From contig NC_053138.1 in NCBI RefSeq assembly GCF_016808335.1, positions 15,865,900 through 15,929,899 on the forward strand: DNA of 64,000 bases, read 5' to 3'. The notes beneath the pieces are model-generated. The model was given only the letters and a program-made list of their open reading frames with translations, did not search any database and had not been told where the DNA came from. Within the stretch, counting starts at the first letter, position 1. Each line of letters starts with the position of its first letter. The DNA comes from Panicum virgatum (Eukaryota > Streptophyta > Magnoliopsida > Poales > Poaceae). Below are positions 47,752 to 59,608 of this stretch, piece after piece. The position numbers and the translations under genes were made by a program.

Positions 47752-48207
47752 GGTTGAATTAGTCCCAAAAATTTTGATTACAAGCAATCAACCATGGAAG
47801 AAGGCAGAAAGCGCAATTTAAATTAAAAAGCCGGAACTCTTTTTGCAACTAAATCCGGACTATCCGGATTTTCACCCGGAATATCCGGGTACCCCCACCC
47901 AGAATATCCGGAACTATATCCGGAGTATCCGGATATTCATATCACGTTTACATTGTTCCCACCCACTAAATGCAAGAATCCTTTTAAATCAATGAATGGC
48001 ATGATGCACAATGCATGATCGTCCTACGGTAACCTCTCAGCCCCAACCCAACAATCTAGCTACAACTCTAACATTAGCTATATAGGGCTATTACGATTAA
48101 CCCCCGCCCACACTACTAAATAACATTTTGCCTTAAGTCGAAGTTTTATTTTTAAGTCGTAAAAACCTTAAAACTAGTCATGCTCGTACCATCCCCAGTG
48201 CGTTTCG

Positions 48208-48219
48208 GCTCTGATACCA
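48208..48219 (-). other. Primer-binding site, unit 4
   Basis: TGGTATCAGAGC on the minus strand, two bases from LTR5, the true 5' LTR of the insertion. Confidence 0.9.
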
Positions 48220-48221
48220 GC

Positions 48222-50764
48222 TGTGACAGAACCGCCAAATTAAAACTCTAATTAAGCGTAATGGCCGTCATTTGAACACATTGGGTGCATTAGCTTAACG
48301 GCTTAATTTGGCGATTCTTTCGCAACCCACGTCCCGATCGAAACAACACCGGAAGTCCCACGCGAAGGAGGGCGCAGATGGTACAAGCACAACATAATAC
48401 TAAAAAAATATATAAACACCATATGAATACAAAATATTAGGTTTTACAACCCGAGTTCACATATACGAATAATTTACAAGATTTGCATAATTTACAAACT
48501 TTACATCCGATGCCCGGAAGTTTTACTAGACTATATCCTACAACTACACTAGCCTGCATAAGCCCTGAATAACCATGACTGATCAGTCACAAAAATTGAG
48601 GAGCTGCACACTCTGCCCTAAAGTGTGCAACCGACCACTCCCTAACCTAGGGGTCTCAGTCTCGCTCCACCACTTCCCACCCCTCTGCATCCCGGCGGAT
48701 GAACTTGATACAGCAGGGGCAGAAGTCAACTTCTGTCTGTTCTGAAAATAATGGTGGCAACAAACCCTGAGTATACTAATACTCAGCAAGGTTTACCCGA
48801 CCATTGGGTATACTTAGCCCACATAACTAGACATACAAGACTTTTTGGCCGGTGGTTGTTTTTGCGGAAAAACGCAACTACAAGTGAGTCCTTATTCCCA
48901 AGTTTTAGCTTCAATATAGAGTAAACAATTTACTAAGCTCCAATGTTTTGCAAATCTACAACAATCATGGTGAGCAAACCATTAATTTTTATAATAGTAG
49001 TCCACATCTCATCTCAATTTATTACATTTTCCTTGCTACGATGTGACCAAGAGATCAAGGCCCTCATGACCGCGAGACACGGCGAATCGATCCGATTTAA
49101 CCTTGCAAGGTGGACCTAACCAACACGGCACGCAAAAGCCCCGTCGGACCCCACGCACCAACCTTTCCCCTCCCCGCCTCGAACTACAGAACCGCCCCAC
49201 CTACATATAGTCAGTCGAGCTCAACGTGAGACCACCAAAAGTAAACATATGCATCCCATTTCTCCGCGACTACTCGACTCGCCCTAAGGGGTGGTGATGA
49301 AGTTCTGTACTTTCAAAGCAAGGCAGTACTCGGCTTGCCGGTTTTGACTACCTCCTACTCCCGACATGCGGTTAGTACAATTCAATCCCCGATTAGCACA
49401 GCCGACAACAGAACGGTCCTTAATCAACACAGGTGGGGCTATACCTTCTCCCATCCGGTCTCCCATCCCTTACCTTCCATCTCGAATATAATAAAGCACA
49501 TACTGTAATATAAGGACATCCTATATCTCGCGAGTGATAGAATTATCACTCGACTTCTATCAATCCCTATTAAGCATAGCAGTGCTAACGACCTATTCAT
49601 ACTAGTATGAGGCCCAGGAAAAACTAGGAATCATGCAACTAAGGTTTCAACCAATTCCTAAATCTAATGCACAAATATTAGAGACATATATAGATGACAT
49701 AATTTAAAATATTAGGATGTGCACCGGGGCTTGCCTTGAGTCTGCGGCTCCGTGCTAGGGTGAGATGGGCCTTGGACTTGCTCCCCACGATCCTCCTGCT
49801 GCGGGGCTTGCCCCTGCGGCTCCTGTGGCTCCGCAACCACCTCGTATACGACTCCTTCAGCAGCGGCGTCTATACGTATGCATATGACATGAGAATGTAT
49901 GCAATATAATTTGAAACTTTGAAATAAACCTTAACCGCTTACAAATACTACTAACCACACAACCCGACGTTCATAACTCTGCAAAACCGGAATATCCGGA
50001 TTTAAATCCGGAATATCCGGATTCCCAAATCCGGAGTTTCCGGGGCTATACCCGGAGTTTCGCCCGGAGTGTCAAAAACCCGGAGTATCCGGGCTTATAC
50101 CCGGAGTCTCCGGACCCGACAGCATTTTTCGCCCCAAAAACTGAAACCGTGATTTCTAGCAAAAATCAACCCACAAAAATCGAAACCCTCCTAGACCCTA
50201 GTAGAGTGATTCATAAGAAGATGACTAACCGGAGGAAATCGATTTAAATCCCCTAGAACAAGTGACTTGCCAAACCCTAGCTTATTTACCTTGGGGCGAG
50301 CTCTTCCTTGCACCAAGAGCTTGAACTCAAGCCGCCCATGGAAGGAGCACGCGGGAGAGATGATCCACCACCCAATTAAAGCTCCCTTGGCCTTGGATCA
50401 AGGGTAGAGGGAGGGTTTTGGGTCTCTAGGGTTTGGGGTGAGAGAGAGAGCACGAGAGAGAGTGAGAGAACACGAGAGAGAGTGAGAGAGAGCACGGGAG
50501 AGAGTGAATAATGTTTTATAACGTTTGGGAACAGCAAAAGGACCAAAACATGAGATATAAAGTTCCAGGTCCGGAGTATCCGAAAGAATATCCGGAGTAT
50601 CCAGGTAAATCCAGAATTTCCGGATTCATACCCGGAGTATCCGGGTTCCGTTGGCTCCAGGATTTGAAATCGAGTTTTGAGTCGATTTGTGACTCGACTT
50701 GTAACCGAGAGAATTTGGTCACTAGTTACCTAGTTAAACCCAAGTTTAACACATGGGTGTTACA
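48222..50764 (-). repeat. LTR5 (5' outer LTR of the array)
   Basis: 2543 bp. The first 345 bp (48222-48566) equal the inner LTRs. From 48567 on there are about 30 differences, e.g. around 48615, 48673, 49068, 49255 and 49561. It is followed directly by the right target duplication. Confidence 0.94.
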
Positions 50765-50769
50765 CTACA
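50765..50769. repeat. Right target-site duplication CTACA of the array
   Basis: CTACA lies directly after the terminal CA of LTR5 and matches 19634-19638. Confidence 0.85.
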
Positions 50770-51421
50770 AACCTCCTCTACTGAAGGTAATAACACCTGA
50801 GGTATTTTTGACAATTTGTCTTTAGGGCAGGCCGAAATGCAGGCCACATACAGCGATACATACAGGAAAAAACCAGGGAACAAGCAAAAACTGAACGCCA
50901 CCCTAAAGAATTCTGAAGATAAACATTTTATATAACATAAGCATCTCGTATACGCTCGGGGAAGATGCTAGTTCGACTAGTAAACTTTCAAGTCTTTTGG
51001 ACTTCAAAATCCAAGTCATAAGATGACCAAAGGATATCTTCAGTACATACATCTTCTGGAATAATATCCTGCAGATATCATTATATGTGATAAGTAGCCA
51101 CAATGGCCACAAGTATATGTGACATCAAGGCTGGGTTTCATGGTTCTGCTCAAAAAAAAAAAGGCTGGGTTTCATGGTTACAATCCATGCACAGATAAAC
51201 AAACATACACACGCCAAATTCATGATTCCTATCTCCTTCCTACCATACGCCATCTATCATTGGTCAGAATGTCAGATCTAGACTATTGTGGAGCATAATC
51301 ATGCAAGTCAGTTAAAGAATTAAAACATACATTTAATCTGGCGTTCCTTCTCATCCGAACTTGAATTGATCTGGTTTTCTATTGCAAGCATGAAGCCTCT
51401 ATCAACTGAGAGCATCTGTGT
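50770..51421. other. Intergenic, right flank of the array
   Basis: No gene is recognised. A tail-type insertion lies at 51146-51160. Confidence 0.5.
51146..51160 (+). mobile_element. Tail-only retroposition footprint (CTC-A9)
   Basis: The insert CTGCTC-A9 is flanked by perfect 19-bp copies of AAGGCTGGGTTTCATGGTT (51127-51145 and 51161-51179). Confidence 0.7.
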
Positions 51422-51811
51422 CATCGGTACGGGCAATTCTATTTATCGCGCGCGTGGCTGCCAGCCATCGCGTCGCATAAGCCGAGAAGCGCAGAAGTCG
51501 CTACGGAGTTCCGTTGTGTTGTTCGGCTATTCCGTACGCTGGACGTGGCATCGATTTTTTCTTTCTTTTTATCCGGCTCATCTAATACTATTTCACTTTC
51601 TATTAGGTCGGTCCATATTAATTCAACACATGTTCTCGTATCAATTCGTCAGCTACTCAGTTCTCGATTTTCTACGCAGGATGTGATATGGAATTTGCAG
51701 GCCTCATTTTACTATTATTTTAATTTTGTAAATAGATTAGGATGGACCAATGACACTTACGATTCTCGTTTCTTTCTTCTAATCCTAATTTTACTTCTTT
51801 AATTTGATTTA

Positions 51812-52154
51812 GGAGTTGTTTGGTTTCGGGGACTAAACTTTAGACTATGTCACATCAAAAATAATCTTGATATTTATTAGTATTAAATGAAGTTTAATTG
51901 TAAAACTAACTGTAGAATTCTGGGCTAAACTGCGAGACGAATATAATGAGGTATATTAATTCATAATTAATGAATTATTACTGTAGCATTGCTGTAGCAA
52001 ATCATAGATTAATTAGGCTCATTAGATTCGTATAACAAATTAGCACTCATCTGTCAAAAAAAAATTTATAAACAAATTTTATTTGGTACTCCTAAACAGT
52101 AAGATTTCTTTTAATGTGATTGGGGCTAAAAAACTGATGGAAACAAACATAGTC
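51812..52154. mobile_element. Tourist-like MITE nested in the MULE-like element
   Basis: It is 343 bp, with TTA at 51809-51811 and 52155-52157. Inverted ends are GGAGTTGTTTGGTTTC and, on the other strand, GACTATGTTTGTTTCC. The internal AATGAGGTATATTAATTCAT and the AGATTAATTAGGCTCATTAG half are typical of the grass family. Confidence 0.85.
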
Positions 52155-52264
52155 TTAGCTTTTGCCTTCGTGCATTAGGTACGGGGCGTTTATTCATCGC
52201 GCGTGCTTTTTGCGCGCCGCTACGTCGGCGGAGGCTTTCCCCCTATTCTATTGTACAATCTGTT

Positions 52265-54478
52265 TAGCGTCTTGAAGTGTTAAACAACATTTAGAATTCT
52301 GGAACATTTTAAAGTGTTTATAACATTTACTCGGAACTTTTTCAAATGGTCTAATGTTTCTGTACAATTCTGAAATGTTTTACAAACATATATGAAATGT
52401 TTTACAAACATATATGAAATGTTTCGAAACAATTTGAAATATTATCCAAACAAACCTGAAATATTTTTTAATCATTCAAAACATTATGAAGTGTTTAACA
52501 CTATTTATTGGAAACTTTTCATGTTCCCAAACAAATCAGCATGTTCCGGAACACTCTGAAATGTTCCAAAAGAAAGTCCTCAATGTTTCAGAACTTTTTC
52601 CAAATGTTCTAATGTTCCAGTACAATTCTGAAATGTTTCTCCAAACATATATGCAATATTTTACAACCATATTTGAAATATTTTGAAACAATCTGAAATA
52701 TTTCTAAACAAACCTAAAAATATTTTTTAATCATTCAAAACATTATAAAGTGTTTAACACTATTTATTGGATACTTTTCATGCAAACACTGACAGCCTGT
52801 TCGGTTGAGCTGAAATGGCTGGGCTGGAGATAACCAGCTCCAGCCAGCGCCAGCCAGGGCCAGACCGGCTGATTCTGCAACCATTCATCATCTTCTGCAG
52901 GCACACGCAAGCTAAGCCAACCATTCATACAGTAACACTTTTGAAAAAAAGTTCAGGAACACTTTTGAAAACTTTCCGGAACACTATAGAAATGTTCCGG
53001 AACTTTATGAATTGTTTCGGATTACTTTTGAAAATATTCTGACAAAATTTTTGAAAACCATATTAACGTTCCGGAACAATGTTCCAAAATACTTGTGACA
53101 ATGAAACATTATAGAAATATTCCGAAACTCTTATGAAAATAATGCAGAACACTTTTTGAATTGTTCCGGAACACAGTTTGAAATGTCCCGAAACACTTTT
53201 GAGAACCATCTTAATGTTTCAGAACAATGTTCCTGAGCACTTTTTTGAATTGTTCCGGAACACTTTTGAAAAATGTTTGGGAACACTTTTGAAAATATTC
53301 CAGAATTTTTTTGAAAATTGTCTTAATATTTCGAAACAATGTTCCAAAACACTTGTGACAATGTTCCGGAACACTATAGAAATGTTCCAGAATACTTTTG
53401 AAAATATTGCGAAACATTTTTAAAATTTTTTGAAACACTTTTGAAAATGTTTAGGAACACTTTTGAAAATGTTTAGGAACACTATAGAAATATTCCGGAA
53501 CTTTTTGAATTGTTTCGGAACACTTTTGAAAATATTCCGAAACACTTTTTGAAAACCGTCTTAATGTTCCGAAACAATATTCCTGAGCACTTTTTTGAAT
53601 TGTTCCGGAACACTTTTGAAAAACATTCGGGAACACTTTTGAAAATATTCCATAATATTTTTGAAAATCGTCTTAATGTTTCGGAACAATGTTCCAAAAC
53701 ACTATAAAAATGTTCCAGAATACTTTTTGGAAAATGTTTCCCAAAAGAGTTCCGGTCTTAATGTTCTTTCGGATCTCTTTTGAAAATACTGCGGAACACT
53801 TTTTGAAATATTTCGGAACACTTTTGAGAACCGTCTTAATGTTCCGGAATAATGTTCCTAAGCACTTTTTTGAATTGTTCCGGAACACTTTTGAAAATAT
53901 TTCAGAACATTTTTGAAAATCGTCTTAATGTTTCCGAACAATGTTCCAAAACACTTGTGACAATGTTTCGGAACACTATAGAAATGTTCCCGAACACTAT
54001 TGAAAATATTGCGAAATACTTTTGAAATACTTCAGAACACTTTTGAAAATGCTTAGGAACACTTTTGAAAATGTTCCGGAACACTAAAGAAATGTTCCGG
54101 AACTTTATGAATTGTTTCGGAACACTTTTGAAAATATTTCGGAACACTTTTTGAAAACCATCTTAATGTTCCGGAACAATATTCCGAAACACTTGTGACA
54201 ATGTTCCGGAGCACACTTTTGAAAATGTTCCGGAACAATTTGGAATGTTCCAGAACACTTTTTAAAATGTTTCGGAATACTTTTGAAATGTTTCCGGAAC
54301 ACTTTTGAAAAAGAAACACTTTTGAGAACTGTCTTAATGTTCTGGAATAATATAGAAATGTTCCGGAACTCTTTTGAAAATACCGCGGAACAATTTTTGA
54401 AATGTTTCGGAACATTTTTGAAATTGTTCCTAAACGCTTTTGAAATGTTCCGGAACACTTTTTGAAAAACCGCGGCAT
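52265..54478. repeat. Minisatellite of TTCCGGAACACTTTTGAAAA-type units
   Basis: About 2.2 kb of degenerate units of roughly 22-25 bp, each centred on the palindrome TTCCGGAA followed by CACTTTTGAAAATG or a variant. A longer-order marker, TCTTAATGTTCC, recurs at irregular spacings of about 80-240 bp (near 53211, 53323, 53559, 53668, 53755, 53833, 53920, 54160, 54330). Units are most regular from about 52970 and decay to the left. The array keeps several frames open on both strands, which explains the repetitive hypothetical peptides there. Confidence 0.88.
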
Positions 54479-54936
54479 TATGAAAACAAATATATCTGTA
54501 AAGTATTAAACAATTAAAATTGTTTACAAAATACCCTTAAACAATTTGAACTGTTATCAAAACATTAGGAAAATAAAATTTCCAGAACATTTACAAAATA
54601 CCCTTAAACAATTTCGCTTCATTGGATATAGTGCAATGAAGCGGTCAATTTGAAGCGCATTCGCATGCCAAAACAAAAGAATTTTGAACCGTGAAAACAA
54701 CTCAGAAGTACCGAACATTTCCAAACAATTTTTATCAGAACATTTTCCAATAAATACCACTTCTGAAGCAAATGGCACGCCTAACATCCAATTAGCTTCC
54801 GTTGCCGCTCAGCTTCCGTTGCCGCTCGCGCCATGCTGACGCGCGCGGTGCGCGCCTGCCCGCTGCCCGCCTATGCTTCTGCGATGTTGTCGCCTGAAGT
54901 CGCTTAAAGCGACATATAGACGCCCCCCATCGGTAC

Positions 54937-55829
54937 TGTGTTTCGCAAAGAAAAAGAAAAAACAGCAGATTGTCTGATGTGCCTAGTTGGAACGGCAAAC
55001 CCAGGGAGGTACGTCCCGGCGTGAGGTGCCTTTGTTACGTCAGAGGAGCCTGGTCCGCCAAAGAGTTCTTCATGTAGCAGAACAAATAAATAACAGCAAC
55101 AAATGACGAGTTTAAAATGCTCTTGACGTCGATCAGATGTTGTTTGCCTTGTCTAAGATTCTAGACGTCAGACTGTGTTACAGAAGTTGCTGTCTTGCTG
55201 ACCAACACTACCTGCAGAAGCAGAAACATACAAATGGAACACTACCTGCTGTCTTGCCCCAGGGAAGAAACGAGAACAAAGACAAATCACCAAGGAGACA
55301 TCCAATCGACTGGCAGAATGCAAACTAGGGCCAAGCCAGACTTCTCTCCCTTCCGAATGGGAACTAGGCAGATTGCAAATGTTTTCAGCCCCAAAGTGAC
55401 CACCCAATGCAGCCACCTTCATCGTCATCGACAACTCATCATCCCCAAATAAACATATGCACAGATATATCAACATCAGAAAGATGCCCAATCAAATCAG
55501 CAGTCTGCGAATTTCAAGCACAAGGCACATCAGGATGAACAAAACAATCTTGCCAGAATTACACAGGACGATCAAAACACAGGCCCTGTAATGACCAACG
55601 CCCTTTCATTTCACTGCTCCTGCGGACTATTAGAGTGTCTACAAAGGAGGATCTTGGAGTTCAAACAGAGTACAAGCTCACCCGCATATCCAGAGAACAT
55701 TCAGGCAATATAATCCCCAGATACGACAAAAGGCTACTCTTCGCCTACAGATTACTTCTAACAACAGCTCACATTTGATGCACACTAGGCTACGCGAACT
55801 ATTAAATTATCCTGCATACTAGTGATTTA
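54937..55829. other. Intergenic and probable 3' UTR of the At1g76660-like gene
   Basis: No gene is recognised. The part nearest 55829 is likely transcribed as 3' UTR of the minus-strand gene. Confidence 0.5.
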
Positions 55830-58548
55830 TTAGTGCAGTTGTCTTGCCAATGCACTGCGCCGCGATAAAACGCCATTGGCATCCCTCAAACTCCTTGCCC
55901 TTCTGTACTCGATTTCTGCATCTGAACACGACTGGCCAGGAGGAGATTTCTTCCTTACTTCTATGGGTTTTAGCAATATTTCATCTGTTGCCTTTCTGAA
56001 AGGATGGCTATCTTTTGCAATGCCCTCATCCTCAGACTGATGACCACCTTTTGTTCCTGCAATGCGAGGATAGAAATATAATAAGCAATTGAGGAAACAG
56101 AAACACAACATTAGCAAGGGATAACAAATTTATTCATATTAAAATCTCGGTGTAGCTGATAAAAGATGCAGAGTTCAGCTTATAGAAAATAGTGTCTCAA
56201 CTTTCAAGTCAACAGATACTTATTTGGCATAGTAGCAAGAAAAATCTAAAGATTGATTCTGCTATGCCCAGATACAACTGAATGATTGAGGCTTAAAAGG
56301 TAAGGATATTTACCTTTGAATACGTCCAAGTGCAGCACTTTATTTGGAGAATCAATGGAAAGCTGGTTTGTTGATTTCTTTGGACTTGTGCCATCTTTGA
56401 CATAGACAAATGACTTATCCACCTTCTGAGCCTCATTAGGAAGATCATTAAATGAGCACATCTCAGTAGCAGCAGCAATGTTTCCGAATGGTGATATGCT
56501 GAATGACTCGTCAAGTGCATCTGGTATCTCCACATAAGACTTTGTTTGGACGATTTCATCCGCACTAAACCCAAATGAGGCTCTGTAAGCTTCGATTTCA
56601 TCAGCATCTTGCTTCTCCCTGGAGACACTAACTCTCCCGCCGTTATGTGGAAACGTCTGCTGAGCCTGGTCCAGATAGAATTGAGCAGATGCTGCTGGCC
56701 GAAAGAAGTTGCTATCTAACATGTAATTTCTTGGGGTAGATGAATCCAGCCCAAAAATATTGGCTGGTGAGGTCCTGGCATATGGTGTGTCACAGGCAGA
56801 TCTAGATGTCTTCCACTGTGCAGTGGCTTCTTGCTCAGGAATGGGTGAAGCCCTGAAATATGGTGTGTCGCAGGCTGACCTAGAGGTCTTCCAATGGGCA
56901 GTCGGAACCTCTTGCTCAGGTATAGGTGAGGAGAGACCAGTCCTTGGAGTTGCCGATGCAGGTGATATGAGGCTGCTACAAGGGCTTTCAGGGTAAAGCG
57001 GGTAAGATGCCTGGAGTCCTGAACCACCAGAATAGGCTGTTGATAAGAAAGGCATGTTATGCTCCTTGCTGGCAGTTTTGATGTCCATGGAAGAAGAAAG
57101 AAATCGAGCATATGGAACATCTGGAGATGAGGGAGTAGTTGCATGAGCTAGTTCAGGTGGTGGGGTCAGTGGTGCTGTGGATGGCTCAGTTGTGTAAGTT
57201 GAGAAGACAGGCGGAGAGACAAGTTGAGGTTCATTAGCATATGGCCCAACAGCGAACATATTAGATGTTGGACCACCAGGCGAGTTTGCAGATACTGACA
57301 GAAAGCAATTTGGTGACTGAGCAGTTGAAGGAAGTGCAGAGTTTGAAAAGGATGCTGGTGATGATGGAGGAGCCAGAAGAGATAAATTCAGAGGCACATT
57401 TTGGTTCGAATTAGCACTGGACTGGACACCATTCCCACGAGCAGTTGATCCATTCCCATCAGAACGTGCTGCAGGAACTATTCTTTTCCCGCCCTTCTGC
57501 AATCCAAAACATGATAGGCCCGAAAAGCAGCCAGCCCATCTGCTCCGCTGTTAATAGAGAAGCACATATTAGTCCAACCACATAACTTAGCTGTTTCTAG
57601 AAACTGAAATAAAATGTATGGCTAGTAGCTCAACAATGAAATTTCAAAGCATTAGTGACCTCTGCTCTTTACATACAAAAAGAACCATTTTATCTACAAT
57701 TAAAACACTGAGGTGGGTACCCCACTTGAACAAAAGCGAGAACCAGGGTTCCAAACCCAGTTGGCTAGCTCTTTCCCACATAGACTAGCCAGCTTCTCTT
57801 TTAACTGTAGTCATGAAAAGGGAAATTATATAACAATAAGCATAAAAGGCAGTGCCACAATAGAGCATAAGAAATGTTAATCTTTCACAAAATTCTGAAG
57901 GTCTTCATGTGGAAAGAGATTTTATCATACAACAGGATTATCTCAAGTATAAAAGATATCTTGCTTCTGACTTCAACTGTAAACAATGTGTGTAAGTAGC
58001 CAGGGTTCCTAAAATCAACAATTCTGTAGTACATAGATTCTCTGGGAATACTATTGCAAGAGCAAGACAGTATTCCGGAACTGAAAAAAAAAAGTATAGA
58101 GTACCAAATGCGTGCATTTCAACATCAGCAGCAAAAACAAAAGTAAATTGAGCAGAACATTCAATAGAAGCAAGCAAGCATGTAGTACTGAAGCCTAATT
58201 ATTGGTGGATAAGATGCCCAGTTTCAAGCTCTAACCAACTGCTGGTCAGTACAATTCGTACTGGGTAGGCAAAGGCTGTGCTGTGCCAATCTAGGTCGTC
58301 AAGGCCTACTAGAAATTCCAGTCCTCATCCACATATCTAAAGCATGCGAGACAAAAGCTGCGGCTAAAGCACGAGCCCGATTTCATGCGCCCATGGAACA
58401 AGAAGTCGTGTAGCGTATGTACCCTGTCCTGCTGCAGTAGTTGGGAGTGGAATCTGGCGTCGGCCGAGCCTGCTGCCGTCGCGGCAGCACTGATGGCAGC
58501 GGCACCATTCGCCGCCCTGGTGCCACTGCTGCTCCCGACTGAAGACAT
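55830..58548 (-). CDS. At1g76660-like protein (hydroxyproline-rich glycoprotein-like family)
   Basis: Three exons on the minus strand: 58548-58423, 57547-56314, 56056-55830, with GT-AG introns in matching phases; joined CDS 1587 bp, 528 residues. I recognise the family by RSRWAGCFSGLSCFG, QKGGKRIVPA, LSLLAPPSSPASFSNSALPS, PPVFSTYTTEPSTAPLTPPP and the C-terminal SDAEIEYRRARSLRDA. The function is not established; the protein is rich in Ser and Pro, has no signal peptide visible, and is probably largely disordered. A further in-frame ATG lies at 58620 and could add 24 residues; 58548 (MSSVGSSSGT) fits the family start better. A tandem repeat of about 28 residues, SPIPEQE...WKTSRSACDTPY, lies in exon 2 (56769-56937). 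The 5' leader carries a GA run. Confidence 0.92.
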
Positions 58549-58888
58549 CTCTGACTGTACCCACCGTTGCTCAGGATCACATGCTCCTGAAAAGTATCGC
58601 GAGATTTCCCCGGATCCCACCTGAGTTCAGGGGGCGGACCCAGTATAGGACTGTGTACACCCATAATTTTGGGGGAAAATCGAAGTTAGCGAGTAAAATA
58701 CATGGCCAGATCCGAATGCAAACAGCGTACATTAGGGCTTTGGGTGCTCGATTTCGCACGGCAGGAAGGGAAAGGGAAGGGAATGGGGGAGCGTACCTGC
58801 CGGATGCCTCGTCGCCGGCGAACCTCTCGACGAAGAACTGGCCAAGGGCGGCGCCCCTCGCCCTGTCGTCGCCACTAGGAAAAGAAGG

Positions 58889-58890
<2 letters not shown>

Positions 58891-58929
<39 letters not shown>
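58891..58929. repeat. (GA)n microsatellite
   Basis: About 19 GA repeats, located in the 5' flank or leader of the At1g76660-like gene, a common place for GA/CT runs in plant promoters. Confidence 0.85.
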
Positions 58930-58932
<3 letters not shown>

Positions 58933-59608
58933 TGGGGGGAGGAGTGGAGAGGCGAAAGAGAAACGGAAAGTGAGACCCCGCTGATGCAGTGATGCGGCCA
59001 CCGCGACCCGTGCAGAAGTAGGCTAGCAAGGTGGTGAGTTTTCTTCACCTTGGGTTGAGCCAAAGGAGAGAGCAGGTGGGCACATGACACAGCCAGAGAT
59101 TTTTTTTTTTTCATCGGATCATAGCAGCTGAATTCTAGATCACGAAAGCTGGTTTATACGGAGTACTTATAATTATTTTAAACCATGTTATAGCTCCCTC
59201 GTTATACCACCATTACGAGGTGCATAACAAAATAAAGGTAACAGATTAGATTTCTAAGAATTCTTAGGGATCACTTAACTAAATTCAGCTATGTGCTAAC
59301 TGCTAACTACAAAGTGTACCTAGATAATATACCCTTACGCTATCATGCCAATTTTAAGTATGTAAATTGCAAAAAAGTGTGTAATCGCGTGCATAATCAC
59401 AAACCCCAGATTTAGCTCTGTCGAAGATCTTCTGTATCAACTTCTGGATATGCTATGCTTTTCGCGGGAAAGATTCTTCACTGCCACCGCAAGGTAGATC
59501 CATCTCCTATTATTTACTAGATCTAAGATTAGATTACAAAGCGGTGTTTTTAAGCCCAAAAGGTTTATTGGTAGAATTGTTCAATAATGGGATTTTTGTA
59601 TGACACAG
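58930..59608. other. Intergenic, 5' flank of the At1g76660-like gene
   Basis: No gene or clear element was recognised. Confidence 0.45.

Larger units (their letters stand above)
19639..50764 (-). mobile_element. Tandem array of a Tekay-type Ty3/gypsy retrotransposon: five LTRs, four internal regions
   Basis: In plus coordinates: LTR1 19639-20771, internal 1 20772-25726, LTR2 25727-28269, internal 2 28270-33225, LTR3 33226-35768, internal 3 35769-40723, LTR4 40724-43266, internal 4 43267-48221, LTR5 48222-50764. The coding strand is minus. Unit length is 7498 bp (7499 for unit 2, one inserted T). Units differ by only a few bases. The whole block is bounded by CTACA. The coding domains are gag with a CCHC knuckle, protease, reverse transcriptase, RNase H, integrase and chromodomain, with the same inactivating stops in all units. 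Confidence 0.95.
51431..54927. mobile_element. MULE-like non-autonomous element, about 3.5 kb
   Basis: A perfect 9-bp duplication CATCGGTAC lies at 51422-51430 and 54928-54936. The left end GGGCAATTCTATTTATCGC and the right end on the other strand GGGGGCGTCTATATGTCGC are related inverted termini. The 9-bp duplication and GGG start point to a Mutator-like element. No transposase is present. Inside are a nested Tourist-type MITE, a second copy of the left terminus in direct orientation (near 52172), and a 2.2-kb minisatellite. Confidence 0.65.

Noticed and set aside
20818..48000. Small open frames opposite or inside the array, repeated every 7.5 kb
   Set aside because: They are shadows of the gag-pol region or of LTR sequence and recur only because the array recurs.
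19639..50764. The array as an assembly artefact or a CRISPR/satellite-like repeat
   Set aside because: Units carry distinct and conflicting single-base variants, the outer LTRs differ from the inner ones in a block pattern, and the unit is a complete LTR-plus-internal structure. Long reads would settle it.
52486..54478. Many repetitive open frames on both strands (MFRNTFEN..., MFRNIFKS...)
   Set aside because: They are translations of the TTCCGGAACA minisatellite, which lacks stops in several frames; there is no family, start context or codon bias.
58891..58929. GA run as a promoter element of defined function
   Set aside because: GA/CT runs are common in plant leaders; nothing here shows more than a microsatellite.
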